In this document: piece by piece, positions 9,111 through 17,466 of the stretch | Numbering within the stretch: position 1 is the first letter of the stretch | How the letters are laid out: every line of letters starts with the position of its first letter | Assembly (NCBI RefSeq): GCF_030730925.1 | Contig: NZ_JAVAMB010000010.1 | Location: forward strand, 1 to 64,000 | Direction of reading: 5' to 3' | Length of the DNA: 64,000 bases | Source of the DNA: Flavobacterium sp. DG2-3 | GTDB lineage: Bacteria; Bacteroidota; Bacteroidia; Flavobacteriales; Flavobacteriaceae | Notes under the pieces: model-generated | Database searches by the model: none | Told to the model about the DNA's origin: nothing | Seen by the model: the letters and a program-made list of their open reading frames with translations, nothing else | Position numbers and translations under genes: made by a program

Positions 9111-10100
9111 ATGAAACTAAGAAATTTTTTAATTGTTATTTTGACTGTAACTACGAGCTTTTTGTCTTTGGCACAGTCTAATTTGCTTAATGCTAAAACT
9201 GTTGATGAAATTGGTGTTAAGACGGCCGCTCAGATGATTGCCGATAATGATAAGCCATTAGCTTACGGCTATGTAGATGACAGAGATATTTTGATGGGAA
9301 AAACCGTTTGGGAAATTATTGATTTAAATGAAAAAATCAATTTTCCGTTGTATTTTCCTGTAGATACTGCTAATATTGGCCGTGATAGGCGTTCGCTTTA
9401 TGATGTTTTGACTAAAGGAATTAAAAGTGGAAAGATAACAGAAGTTTATACAGACAGTTACTTTACTACTAAAAAATCAATGAAAGATGTCGAAGGAGCA
9501 TTATCTCGTGTGGATACTACCGATGCTGGACGAGAGCTCATTAATCAATATCCGGATGATTATAGAACACGTGTTGTGAAAAAGAAAGTAGTAACCGGTA
9601 CTGGAAAAAACAAAAAAGTGACTTATGTTGACCAAACTGTTGGCCCAACTAGAACAGTTCCTGCTGAATATATTTTGAAACAAGATCTTACTGCTGCAGA
9701 TGTAAGTCAATACAAAATTAAAGGGTTTTGGTATTTTGATAAAAGACAAAGCGATTTAAAATATCGTCTGCTCGGAATTTGCCCTGTCACTCCTGATGTT
9801 TATACAATGAACAGTGACGAAAAAGATTATATAGAATTGTTTTGGGTTTTCTTCCCAAATGCCCGCGATGTACTTCATGAAGCCAAAGCTTTCAATGACA
9901 ACAATTCAGCACTTCCAATTTCGTTTGATCAAATCTTAAATTCACGACGATTTAATTCGGTTATTTACAAAGAAGAAAATGTATATGGCGATCGTGAGAT
10001 TAAAGACTACATGAAAGACAATGCGCAAAACCAGTTGTTAGAAGCTGAAAGAGTAAAAGAAAAAATTCGCAACTTTGAACAAGATATGTGGAATTACTAA
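9111..10100 (+). CDS. gldO: GldO, paralog of GldN
   Basis: Second GldN-family protein, partly redundant with GldN in the F. johnsoniae type IX secretion system. The frame is open from an ATG at 9102 (MIMMKLRNF), but alignment with GldN (MKVRNF) places the start at the ATG at 9111, giving 329 residues, the same length as GldN. Signal peptide to about residue 21 (SFLSLAQ). Nearly every conserved block of GldN recurs. Synonymous codons differ often between the two copies, so the duplication is not recent or the copies have drifted in codon choice. It is separated from gldN by a terminator and 188 bp, so it may be transcribed independently. Confidence 0.95.
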   Translation: MKLRNFLIVILTVTTSFLSLAQSNLLNAKTVDEIGVKTAAQMIADNDKPLAYGYVDDRDILMGKTVWEIIDLNEKINFPLYFPVDTANIGRDRRSLYDVLTKGIKSGKITEVYTDSYFTTKKSMKDVEGALSRVDTTDAGRELINQYPDDYRTRVVKKKVVTGTGKNKKVTYVDQTVGPTRTVPAEYILKQDLTAADVSQYKIKGFWYFDKRQSDLKYRLLGICPVTPDVYTMNSDEKDYIELFWVFFPNARDVLHEAKAFNDNNSALPISFDQILNSRRFNSVIYKEENVYGDREIKDYMKDNAQNQLLEAERVKEKIRNFEQDMWNY

Positions 10101-10113
10101 GTCCATTAATAAC

Positions 10114-10143
10114 TTAATAATCAAAAAACTCTTGCTACCTTTG
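10114..10143 (+). promoter_or_regulatory. Promoter of the FAD oxidoreductase gene (TTA-N19-TACCTTTG)
   Basis: TACCTTTG at 10136-10143 is a perfect -7 element, with TTA at 10114-10116 at 19-bp spacing. It lies inside the apex of the gldO terminator hairpin, 34 bp before the ATG at 10178. The same DNA therefore seems to end gldO transcription and start the next gene. Confidence 0.65.
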
Positions 10144-10160
10144 CAGTAAGAGTTTTTTTA
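10124..10160 (+). terminator. gldO terminator
   Basis: Hairpin with arms aaaaactcttgct and agtaagagttttt (one G-U pair) followed by T-rich sequence, 24 bp after the gldO stop. It is clearly homologous to the gldN terminator (shared ctctt..ctac.tttg..gtaagag), so the gene duplication included the terminator. Confidence 0.85.
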
Positions 10161-10177
10161 TTTTATCTATTTTACCA

Positions 10178-11248
10178 ATGCTTGATTATTTAATCGTCGG
10201 ATCTGGGCTAGCTGGAATTTCCTTCGCAGAAATCGCCCTAAAAAACAATAAATCTATTTTAGTTATTGATGACAAGTCACAGAATTCTTCTAGGATTGCT
10301 GGAGGTTTGTATAATCCGGTAATTTTAAAGCGTTTCAGCGAAGTTTGGAATGCAAAAGATCATTTGGTTTTAATGAATGAATTCTATGATCAGGTAGAAG
10401 AAAAGCTAAATGAAAAATTCAATTATAAAATGCCAATTCTTAGAAAATTCTTTTCTATTGAAGAACAGAACAATTGGTTTGCAGCATCTGATAAAATTAA
10501 CTTGGCTCCTTTTCTTTCAACAAAACTGATAACTAAAAAATACCAGAGCATTGATTCGCCTCACGATTATGGAGAAGTTTTGCATACAGGCTACGTTAAA
10601 ACAGGACAATTGTTAGAAAGCTACAGAGAATACTTAAAAGATAACAATTTACTATTGGAAGAATCTTTTCACAGCTCTTTTTTAGAGTTTCTTGATTCAG
10701 GAATTCAGTATAAAAATATTAAAGCACGCCACATTATATTTGCAGAAGGTTTTGGACTGCATAAAAATCCTTACTTTAACTATCTTCCTTTAGATGGAAC
10801 AAAAGGGGAGTTGTTTTTAATAAAAGCTCCTGATTTAAAACTGGATGTTATTGTCAATACAAGTGTTTTTATTTTGCCAATAGGTGGTAATTTGTTTAAA
10901 GTTGGTGCTACTTACAATTGGCATGACAAGACAGATCTGCCAACCGAAGAAGGTAAAAAAGAACTTTTAGATCGTATTAAAGAAATTATTACGTGCGATT
11001 TTGAGATAGTGAAACATTTTGCAGGCGTTCGTCCAACGGTTGCTGACAGAAGGCCTATTATCGGAACTCACGAAGCCTATAAATCTATTCATCTCCTGAA
11101 CGGATTAGGAACGCGTGGTGTTATGCTCGGGCCGGCTTTGGCTAAAATGTTATTTGAGCATATCGAAAACGGGACTCCAATTGACAAAGAAGCCGATATT
11201 AAGCGTTTCCACAAAAGATATCTTAGATCTATTTCCGACCGGCATTAG
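10178..11248 (+). CDS. FAD-dependent oxidoreductase (DAO family)
   Basis: Flavin oxidoreductase of the D-amino-acid-oxidase/glycine-oxidase superfamily, 356 residues. The N-terminal dinucleotide-binding motif YLIVGSGLAGISFAE (about 4-18) and the acidic strand end VIDD bind FAD. The C-terminal GVRPTVADRRPIIGTH and the LLNGLGTRGVMLGPALAKML stretch are the typical closing FAD contact. The C-terminal part resembles the oxidase half of MnmC, but no methyltransferase half is present, so the substrate is not assignable. It has its own promoter inside the gldO terminator. Its last 20 bp overlap the 3' end of the convergent DUF983 gene. Confidence 0.85.
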   Translation: MLDYLIVGSGLAGISFAEIALKNNKSILVIDDKSQNSSRIAGGLYNPVILKRFSEVWNAKDHLVLMNEFYDQVEEKLNEKFNYKMPILRKFFSIEEQNNWFAASDKINLAPFLSTKLITKKYQSIDSPHDYGEVLHTGYVKTGQLLESYREYLKDNNLLLEESFHSSFLEFLDSGIQYKNIKARHIIFAEGFGLHKNPYFNYLPLDGTKGELFLIKAPDLKLDVIVNTSVFILPIGGNLFKVGATYNWHDKTDLPTEEGKKELLDRIKEIITCDFEIVKHFAGVRPTVADRRPIIGTHEAYKSIHLLNGLGTRGVMLGPALAKMLFEHIENGTPIDKEADIKRFHKRYLRSISDRH

Positions 11249-11612
11249 GATCGTAGGAAACAAACATATTAATGTAAAGGTTTCTAGAAAGTCGTAACAC
11301 AAAAGGAAACAAAACAACCAGTGTCAAGATAATTGCAATAAAAGACTGCTCGATAGTTGCTCCAAAAAAGACAAACGAAACAATAAAAGCAGCAATTCCG
11401 ACCGCAACATTCAATCCGTAACTCACGTACATGGCGCCGTAAAAAAAGGAAGGTTCAATCTGGTATTTGAATCCGCAGTGGCTGCAATGCTCATTCATTT
11501 TGAGAACTTTACTCAAATGGAGCGGATTTTTGTCTTCATACATGCTTTCTTTTTGGCATTTTGGACAACTTCCTGTTAAAATGCTATTTAGTTTGGATCC
11601 TTTTTTTAACAT
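11229..11612 (-). CDS. DUF983 membrane protein
   Basis: Small DUF983 protein of about 127 residues. The N-terminal half has two zinc-ribbon-like CxxC pairs (CPKCQ and CSHCGF), then the family signature EPSFFYGAMYVSYGLNV and two transmembrane helices in the C-terminal half. Function unknown; the family is common in Bacteroidota and Alphaproteobacteria. The frame extends to a TTG at 11630, but that codon overlaps a perfect -7 element (11628-11635), so the ATG at 11612 is chosen. It is divergent from the ABC-F gene (65-bp gap) and overlaps the 3' end of the FAD oxidoreductase by 20 bp. Confidence 0.85.
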   Translation of the reverse strand: MLKKGSKLNSILTGSCPKCQKESMYEDKNPLHLSKVLKMNEHCSHCGFKYQIEPSFFYGAMYVSYGLNVAVGIAAFIVSFVFFGATIEQSFIAIILTLVVLFPFVLRLSRNLYINMFVSYDPNAGRK

Positions 11613-11627
11613 TTGCAAAAATTTTAT

Positions 11628-11635
11628 CAAAGGTA
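11628..11635 (-). promoter_or_regulatory. -7 promoter element of the DUF983 gene
   Basis: On the minus strand 11635-11628 reads TACCTTTG, a perfect TAnnTTTG, 16 bp upstream of the ATG at 11612. The plus-strand reading nearby (TACATTTTTG, 11634-11643) resembles a -7 element with two extra T and could serve the divergent ABC-F gene. Confidence 0.6.
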
Positions 11636-11677
11636 CATTTTTGCGCCTTTATTTCTTGTAACAACAGTCACAAAATT

Positions 11678-13594
11678 ATGCTTAATATACACAATCTTTC
11701 CGTTTCTTTTGGAGGAACCTATTTATTTGAAGAAGTTACTTTTCGTCTAGGCGCTGGCGACCGCGTAGGTCTTGTCGGTAAAAACGGAGCGGGTAAATCT
11801 ACAATGCTAAAAATGTTGGCAGGAGATTTTAAACCAGATTCAGGAGTTATTTCTCAAGAGAAAGATATCAGAATGGGATTCCTTCGCCAGGATATCGATT
11901 TTGAGCAAGGAAGAACCGTTTTGGAAGAAGCATACGAGGCTTTTACCGAAATTAAAGTTGTAGAAAAAAAGCTGGAAGAAATCAACCATCAATTGGTTAC
12001 CAGAACCGATTATGAAAGCGAAGAATACGGACAAATCATTGAAGACCTTTCTGATTATACACATCGTTTTGAACTTCTAGGAGGATATAATTATGTTGGA
12101 GACACAGAAAAAATCCTTTTGGGACTTGGTTTTAAAAGAGAAGTTTTCAATAACCAAACCGAAACATTTTCTGGAGGCTGGAGAATGCGTATCGAATTGG
12201 CTAAATTACTATTGCAATCCAATGATGTATTGCTTCTGGATGAGCCAACCAACCACTTAGATATCGAAAGTATCATTTGGCTAGAGAATTTCCTTCGCAA
12301 TTATCCTGGAGTTGTAGTGATTGTATCGCACGATAAAATGTTCTTAGATAACGTTACAAATCGTACAATCGAAATCTCTTTAGGAAAAGCATACGATTTC
12401 AATAAACCTTACTCTCAATATTTAGAACTGCGTCATGAAATTCGTGAAAAGCAATTGGCGACACAAAAGAACCAGCAGAAAAAGATTGAAGAAACAGAAA
12501 AATTAATCGAGAAATTCCGTGCAAAAGCTTCAAAAGCTTCAATGGCACAATCGCTGATTAAAAAATTAGATAAAGTAGAAAGAATTGAAGTTGATGAAGA
12601 CGACAATTCTGTAATGAATATTTCGTTTCCCGTTTCAAAAGAACCAGGAAAAGTAGTAATCGAAGCTGAACATGTAACAAAAGCTTACGGCGATAAGACG
12701 ATTTTAAAAGACATTAGTCTATTGGTCGAAAGAGGAAGTAAAATTGCTTTCGTTGGACAAAACGGACAAGGAAAATCGACTTTCATCAAAGCTTTGGTAA
12801 ACGAATTCGAATACGATGGAAACATCAAGTTAGGGCACAATGTACAATTAGGATATTTTGCTCAAAATCAGGCCGAATATTTAGATGGTGAAATCACTTT
12901 GCTTCAAACAATGGAAGACGCGGCGACCGACACCAATCGTATGAAAGTGCGTGATATGTTAGGTTCGTTTTTATTTCGCGGAGACGATGTAGAGAAAAAA
13001 GTAAAAGTACTTTCTGGAGGCGAGCGTAACCGTCTGGCACTTTGTAAATTGCTGCTACAGCCAATCAACGTTTTGCTGATGGATGAGCCGACGAACCACT
13101 TAGACATTAAATCTAAAAACGTTCTGAAAGCAGCACTTCAAAAATTCGGCGGAACTTTATTATTAGTTTCTCACGACAGGGATTTCCTTCAGGGAATGTC
13201 AAATATCGTTTACGAATTTAAAGATCAGAAAATCAAAGAATATCTGGGAGACATCAACTTTTTCTTAGAACAGCGTAATCTTGAAAACATGCGCGAAGTC
13301 GAGAAAAAAGATGTTGTAAAAACAGCTGCTCCAGTAAAAGAAGCGAGCAAAGTTTCTTACGAAGACCAGAAGAAAACAAAAGCGCTTCAAAACCGTTTAA
13401 GCAAAATCGAAAGTCAGATTCAGCAATTAGAAAAAGACATTCAGAATGACGATAAAATGCTAGAAACCAACTATGACAAACATGTTGAAGATGCTTCTTT
13501 CTTTACCGCTTACAACAAAAAGAAAGCCGATTTAGATCAATTACTTATTGACTGGGAAGTAGTTCAAGAAGAGATTGATAATTTTAACGGATAA
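11678..13594 (+). CDS. ABC-F family ATPase (Uup/EttA-like)
   Basis: Cytosolic ABC-F protein with two ABC ATPase domains and no membrane domain, a family that acts on ribosomes as translation factors or antibiotic-protection proteins. The 638-residue protein shows Walker A GKNGAGKS (about 34-41), signature FSGGWRMRIELAKLL and Walker B LLLDEPTNHLDI. The second domain has GQNGQGKS, LSGGERNRLALCKLL and LLMDEPTNHLDI. The domains are joined by a charged helical linker, and a C-terminal coiled coil (about 545-635) follows. The frame is open 39 codons further upstream, but that part overlaps the divergent DUF983 gene and its promoter, so the ATG at 11678 is chosen. Length and coiled-coil tail suggest a housekeeping member rather than a resistance determinant. 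Confidence 0.93.
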   Translation: MLNIHNLSVSFGGTYLFEEVTFRLGAGDRVGLVGKNGAGKSTMLKMLAGDFKPDSGVISQEKDIRMGFLRQDIDFEQGRTVLEEAYEAFTEIKVVEKKLEEINHQLVTRTDYESEEYGQIIEDLSDYTHRFELLGGYNYVGDTEKILLGLGFKREVFNNQTETFSGGWRMRIELAKLLLQSNDVLLLDEPTNHLDIESIIWLENFLRNYPGVVVIVSHDKMFLDNVTNRTIEISLGKAYDFNKPYSQYLELRHEIREKQLATQKNQQKKIEETEKLIEKFRAKASKASMAQSLIKKLDKVERIEVDEDDNSVMNISFPVSKEPGKVVIEAEHVTKAYGDKTILKDISLLVERGSKIAFVGQNGQGKSTFIKALVNEFEYDGNIKLGHNVQLGYFAQNQAEYLDGEITLLQTMEDAATDTNRMKVRDMLGSFLFRGDDVEKKVKVLSGGERNRLALCKLLLQPINVLLMDEPTNHLDIKSKNVLKAALQKFGGTLLLVSHDRDFLQGMSNIVYEFKDQKIKEYLGDINFFLEQRNLENMREVEKKDVVKTAAPVKEASKVSYEDQKKTKALQNRLSKIESQIQQLEKDIQNDDKMLETNYDKHVEDASFFTAYNKKKADLDQLLIDWEVVQEEIDNFNG

Positions 13595-13601
13595 TATTTT
13601 C

Positions 13602-13745
13602 AGGAGCTGATCCAGCTTTCCGTTACAAGTCCTCACTATAAACCCTCATTTTTCTAAGCCATAAAACGAGCTTCCTTCGGTCGCTGTTTTCAGGCAAGAA
13701 AAATGAGGGTTTATAGTTCCGGGCTTTCCACTTCAATCTGGGCTA
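13602..13745 (+). repeat. Dispersed repeat, copy A (aggagct...gggcta element)
   Basis: 144-bp element that starts aggagctgatccagctttcc and ends ctttccacttcaatctgggcta-like sequence. Its interior is an extended inverted repeat with 20-bp perfect arms at 13636-13655 and 13697-13716. The conserved outer parts match, in reverse orientation, the element at 53191-53276, while the interior hairpin differs completely. It lies directly after the ABC-F gene, and its stem could also act in transcription termination. Confidence 0.8.
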
Positions 13746-13782
13746 AAAAAAGTTTAATTGTTATAAGAGTTTTTGCGTTCTG

Positions 13783-13886
13783 TTTGTCATCCTGAGGAAC
13801 GAAGGATCACACTAGAAACTCCACAAAGTATATTGTCGAGCTGTGACGAATTCCGAATGTGATCCTTCGTTCCTCAGGATGACAAA
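13783..13886. repeat. 104-bp inverted repeat with 29-bp perfect arms
   Basis: The arms at 13783-13811 and 13858-13886 are perfect reverse complements (core gtcatcctgaggaacgaagg) around a 46-bp spacer. It lies between the convergent ABC-F and App1-like genes. With copy A it fills the 324-bp gap 13595-13918, in which no gene is visible. The size and palindromic form suggest a REP- or MITE-like element; as RNA it would form a very stable hairpin on either strand. Confidence 0.9.
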
Positions 13887-13918
13887 AATGATTGTAATTT
13901 TATTTTAAATAAAAAGAA

Positions 13919-14881
13919 TTATTCAATAATCCCAATCGACCTAGAATGTTCAATCGCTTTACTGCTTTCTTTAAAATAGCAAACAGCAACATTTAAGCTT
14001 TCTAAATTCTTCAAGATTTTTTTTACTTCTGTTTTCTGGGTTTTGCCAGTCTGTCTTATGTAAACCGCAACGACTGTTACTGGAAATATTTTGCAGATTC
14101 TCTCATACAGTATCGGATCGTGCTGCGAATCATCGCCCATTAAAACATATTTTAAAGTGGGGTAAAACTCTACAACATGTTTTATTTTTTCAAATTTATG
14201 ATCATGGCTTCCTCTTCCGCTCATAAAAAAATCAGTAATTCCGCGTTTAATATCTTTTAACAGAAAAACCGCTTTTGGCAGTTTATGTATTCGTGTGAAC
14301 TTTGCAATAAAACGATACAAATTCCACTCACTGCTGGAAATGTAGAAAAAAGCATTTACTTCTTCGGTGCTCGTTCTGCCTGCCGAACTTAATGCTTGGT
14401 AATGAGGTACAACATCCTTAAAAACCTTACGGTCATTTACGTTTTTAAAAAGTAAGATATAAAGTTTCCGGAAGAAATTATTAGTGTGCGAAATCAGAAA
14501 AGTGTCGTCAATATCTGAAATAATTCCTAATTTTCCTTTATGAGGTCTAATAAAACTGCCTTTACACACCGCAGTTTTATCATTATATTGAAGACTTACT
14601 TGGTAAGGCATCCAGCCAAATTGAGTTTCTTTGTCCAACGGAATACAAAATTTAAAATAACCGTCGTCTAGAGTTTTCGTGTGAATTATTTGATCATTGT
14701 AATGAAGGTAAACGTCAAAATTTTGAATGGTCTTTATTCGGAACAATTTAAGAATTGAAGTAGCATTTTTTAATTTCCTTTTTTCAAAATCATAATTATG
14801 CTCTCTTTTAAAAACGTGCCCCATTACAATTAATTCTTGCTCATTTGCATAACCTCGATATAATTGTAAAATTGGTTTCAT
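13919..14881 (-). CDS. App1-family (DUF2183) phosphatidate phosphatase-like protein
   Basis: 320-residue protein with the DUF2183/App1 catalytic domain, a HAD-like fold known from yeast phosphatidate phosphatase App1. The nucleophile motif DIDDT (in GKLGIISDIDDTFLIS, about residue 140) is the DxDxT signature. Later HAD-type features are the YISSSEWNLY segment, a basic FLLKDIKRG segment and the acidic motif GDDSQHDP. Phosphatidate dephosphorylation to diacylglycerol is plausible, but bacterial members are poorly characterised. It is divergent, with only 61 bp between, from a diacylglycerol-kinase-like gene that would catalyse the opposite reaction. Confidence 0.8.
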   Translation of the reverse strand: MKPILQLYRGYANEQELIVMGHVFKREHNYDFEKRKLKNATSILKLFRIKTIQNFDVYLHYNDQIIHTKTLDDGYFKFCIPLDKETQFGWMPYQVSLQYNDKTAVCKGSFIRPHKGKLGIISDIDDTFLISHTNNFFRKLYILLFKNVNDRKVFKDVVPHYQALSSAGRTSTEEVNAFFYISSSEWNLYRFIAKFTRIHKLPKAVFLLKDIKRGITDFFMSGRGSHDHKFEKIKHVVEFYPTLKYVLMGDDSQHDPILYERICKIFPVTVVAVYIRQTGKTQKTEVKKILKNLESLNVAVCYFKESSKAIEHSRSIGIIE

Positions 14882-14942
14882 TAATTACGTATATTTATGT
14901 AACTGTAATTTACTTAATATAATTGGTTTTAAAAATAAAATT

Positions 14943-15812
14943 TTGAAAAAGAACGTCATCTTTGTCGTAAATCCTATCTCTGGCGATCTCGACAAATCAG
15001 ATTTAATAGAAGCTGTTCAGGAATTTGCAGCCACAAATCATTTTGATCTGGAAGTGTATGAAACAACCGGAAAGAATGATGTGAAAGAAATTCAGAAATT
15101 ATACGATCAGTATATTCCCGAGAGAATTGTCGTAGCTGGTGGCGACGGAACTATAAAAATGGTTGCCGAAGCTATGGAAGAACACGACATTATTATCGGA
15201 ATTCTGCCTGCTGGTTCTGCCAACGGACTTTCTGTTGACTTGAATCTTCCAGTAGGAATAGAGGAGAACCTTAAAATAGCGTTTTTGCACCATTATATCG
15301 AAATGGATATGATTTGCATCAACGGGAAAAAAAGCATTCATTTAAGCGACCTTGGTTTGAATGCCAATCTGGTTAAAAATTACGAACAAAGTGATGTTCG
15401 CGGATTTTGGGGTTATGCATTGCAAGCTTTTACAACGCTCAAAGAATCGGAAGAACCATTTGTGGCTACCATTACGGCAAACAATAAAGTGGTAGAGCAT
15501 GTTGCAAGAATGATCGTAATCGCCAACTCGCAAAAGTACGGAACGGGTGTAATCATCAATCCGAATGGTACTATGAACGACGGAAAGTTTGAATTGGTAA
15601 TTTTAAAAAGCCTAGATCTACTTTTAATTGGAAAAATAATTACAGGAAATATGCCAATCGATTCTGATGACATCGTGATCATTTCGACAGATAAAGCCCA
15701 AATCAAAACCGATTATCCCGTTAATTTCCAAATCGATGGAGAATATTGTGGTGCTCAGACTTCTCTAGAAATTCATATTCTTCATAAACAGATGAAATTG
15801 GCAGTGCCTTAG
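14943..15812 (+). CDS. Diacylglycerol/sphingosine kinase-family lipid kinase
   Basis: Member of the DAGK catalytic-domain family (YegS/DgkB/LCB5-like), which transfers phosphate from ATP to a lipid hydroxyl. The 289-residue protein has the nucleotide-binding motifs VNPISG (about 10-15) and VVAGGDGTIKMVAEA (with GGDGT) and the LPAGSANGLS loop, followed by a beta-rich C-terminal domain with the DGKFELV element. The start is TTG at 14943, which gives the family-typical N terminus MKKNVIFVVNPISG; no ATG fits. Divergent from the App1-like phosphatase. Whether the substrate is diacylglycerol or another lipid cannot be told from sequence. Confidence 0.85.
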   Translation: MKKNVIFVVNPISGDLDKSDLIEAVQEFAATNHFDLEVYETTGKNDVKEIQKLYDQYIPERIVVAGGDGTIKMVAEAMEEHDIIIGILPAGSANGLSVDLNLPVGIEENLKIAFLHHYIEMDMICINGKKSIHLSDLGLNANLVKNYEQSDVRGFWGYALQAFTTLKESEEPFVATITANNKVVEHVARMIVIANSQKYGTGVIINPNGTMNDGKFELVILKSLDLLLIGKIITGNMPIDSDDIVIISTDKAQIKTDYPVNFQIDGEYCGAQTSLEIHILHKQMKLAVP

Positions 15813-15840
15813 ATTTTTTTCTGAAGAATGCTTTGTGTAT

Positions 15841-16199
15841 GTGTCGCTCCGCTGGAGCTTTTGGGACTCTAAGGTTGGAATAATTGCTATAAATATTAAG
15901 CTCCTCCAGAGCTTTTTAATTAGTATTTATTGTCAAAAATATTTGAAATCAATTCAAAATAAGAGGCGACAAATAGCTCTGGAAGAGCGAAATATTTATA
16001 GAAAAAATTAGCATAAAGAAAAATAAGCTCCACGGAGATTAATATTCATAGAGGAATAATTGTTAAAAATATGGAGTTTTTTCGGCAATGTTTATTTAGG
16101 CAGCAATCAAAATGGGATTATGTAAAATAGCTCTGGAAGAGCTTAATATTTATAGCAATTATTTGATTGACAATTATCAAAGCTCCAGCGGAGCGACAC
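15841..16199. repeat. 359-bp palindromic element with 21-bp perfect terminal inverted repeats
   Basis: The ends are perfect reverse complements over 21 bp (15841-15861 and 16179-16199; core tcgctccgctggagct). Inside are variants of a palindromic unit of the type agctctggaagagc followed by aatatttatag, near 15888-15919, 15976-16002, 16026-16051 and 16131-16163, in both orientations. It fills the 389-bp gap between the lipid kinase and the GNAT/FemAB-like gene and ends 3 bp from the latter's stop. No ORF is contained. It looks like a composite REP/MITE-type element built from repeated insertion of one palindromic unit. Confidence 0.85.
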
Positions 16200-16201
16200 C
16201 T

Positions 16202-17347
16202 TTATTTAAACGGATTACGTTCCTGCCATTCTGTTTTCGGTTCCAGATAATTAAAAAACCTTGAAATGTTATGGTTTATCAATGCATTGCTATGAGTGAT
16301 TAAACCATACATTTTAACTGGTTTTGCACCAACAGAACTTTTGATTTCGAGCGCAGTTCTGGCAAAAACAATTTCTCGGAAACCTTTCTTGATAGAATAC
16401 GCAATCATATCGTAAAGCATGTTTAAATACAACATTTTTTCGCGTTGGACACTTTCGTCATAACCTAAAAAGTACGTATCCATTACGTTTCCGTTTTTGA
16501 TTAGAGTGTTGAAACCTATAAGTTTTTCGTCTAGGAAATAGCCATAAAGCAGAAAGTTTTCTCCCATTATTTCTTTAAAGAAACTAAAATGATTTCTTAC
16601 CAGAAAAAAGGTGTTGAAGGGGGCATTTTTAGCAACATGAAAATACAAATCGTAAATAACATCTTCATATTGTTTAATCTCAGAAAGCGACAATTGCTGT
16701 TTTGTAATTCCTTCCGATTTTTTGCGTGCGCGTTTGTATTGATCGCGGTATTTTTTGGATAAAGCGTCGATGTAATCTTGTTCTGTTTTCCAGTTTTCAT
16801 GGATTTCGAAAATCATATTCGGCTGTGTCGAAAACGTATAATTGTTTTTGAATTCAGCCTGAAGCGGTTCAATCTCTTTTGCAGTAAAATCTTTTATGCT
16901 CGTAATGTGAACTTTTTTTCCGTTTTCTTTCAACTCTTTTTTGAGCTCATTAATTGCTTTATGAAGCGTTTTAATAGCTTTTGATTCTTTGATATTTTTA
17001 TCAAAGACAAAAGCATTCTGCCCCGTAAGCATATTGTTTCCTACGAATAAAACGTGCGAAGCAAAATTCTTTAAAGCAAAATTACGCACCGAAGTTTTTA
17101 AGCATTTATCGCGTTCTCCAAAAGATTCTAGTTTTTCGGCAAATAAGAATTGCGTTAAAACAATTCCGATTAGTTTTTTTTCTTCAAAAAGACCAATAAA
17201 ATGGCAAGTCATATTTACTGGAGAAGAATTTTCCAGCACTTCAAGATATTCTCGTGTCAAAAAAATATTATTTGATGCGAGCGAATTCCATTCTAAAGGC
17301 AGTAAGGATGCGCTTTTGTAAATCTGGAAAGAATAGGTTGTATTCAA
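16202..17347 (-). CDS. GNAT/FemAB-like acyltransferase (peptidogalycan biosynthesis family)
   Basis: 381-residue cytosolic protein resembling the GNAT-superfamily 'peptidogalycan biosynthesis/recognition' family (COG3146-like), related in fold to FemAB aminoacyl transferases. Seen in the sequence: an N-terminal domain ending near residue 180, then the ALSKKYRDQYKRARKKSEG segment and a second GNAT-like domain with FLLYGYFLDEKLIGFNTLI and YFLGYDESVQ. The C-terminal IKKGFREIVFARTALEIKSSVGAKPVKMYG is typical of the family. Acceptor and donor are unknown. It is monocistronic, and its stop lies 3 bp from the 359-bp palindromic element. Confidence 0.75.
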   Translation of the reverse strand: MNTTYSFQIYKSASLLPLEWNSLASNNIFLTREYLEVLENSSPVNMTCHFIGLFEEKKLIGIVLTQFLFAEKLESFGERDKCLKTSVRNFALKNFASHVLFVGNNMLTGQNAFVFDKNIKESKAIKTLHKAINELKKELKENGKKVHITSIKDFTAKEIEPLQAEFKNNYTFSTQPNMIFEIHENWKTEQDYIDALSKKYRDQYKRARKKSEGITKQQLSLSEIKQYEDVIYDLYFHVAKNAPFNTFFLVRNHFSFFKEIMGENFLLYGYFLDEKLIGFNTLIKNGNVMDTYFLGYDESVQREKMLYLNMLYDMIAYSIKKGFREIVFARTALEIKSSVGAKPVKMYGLITHSNALINHNISRFFNYLEPKTEWQERNPFK

Positions 17348-17417
17348 AAGAGTCGACTAATTTCTTCAAAATTAGATAATATTTACAATAACTAATGGCG
17401 TTTAAGTTATTATTAAG

Positions 17418-17455
17418 AAAAACCCGTTTGAGATCAATTCTTCAAACGGGTTTTT
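17418..17455 (-). terminator. DUF1761 gene terminator
   Basis: Perfect 14-bp stem aaaaacccgtttga/tcaaacgggttttt around a 10-base loop, 11 bp beyond the DUF1761 stop on the minus strand. Its A-flanks become a T-run in that direction. Confidence 0.9.
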
Positions 17456-17466
17456 GTATGTTTTAT

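Noticed and set aside
11561..11677. Longer ABC-F start
   Set aside because: The extra 39 codons overlap the divergent DUF983 gene and its -7 element and have no ABC-F homology.
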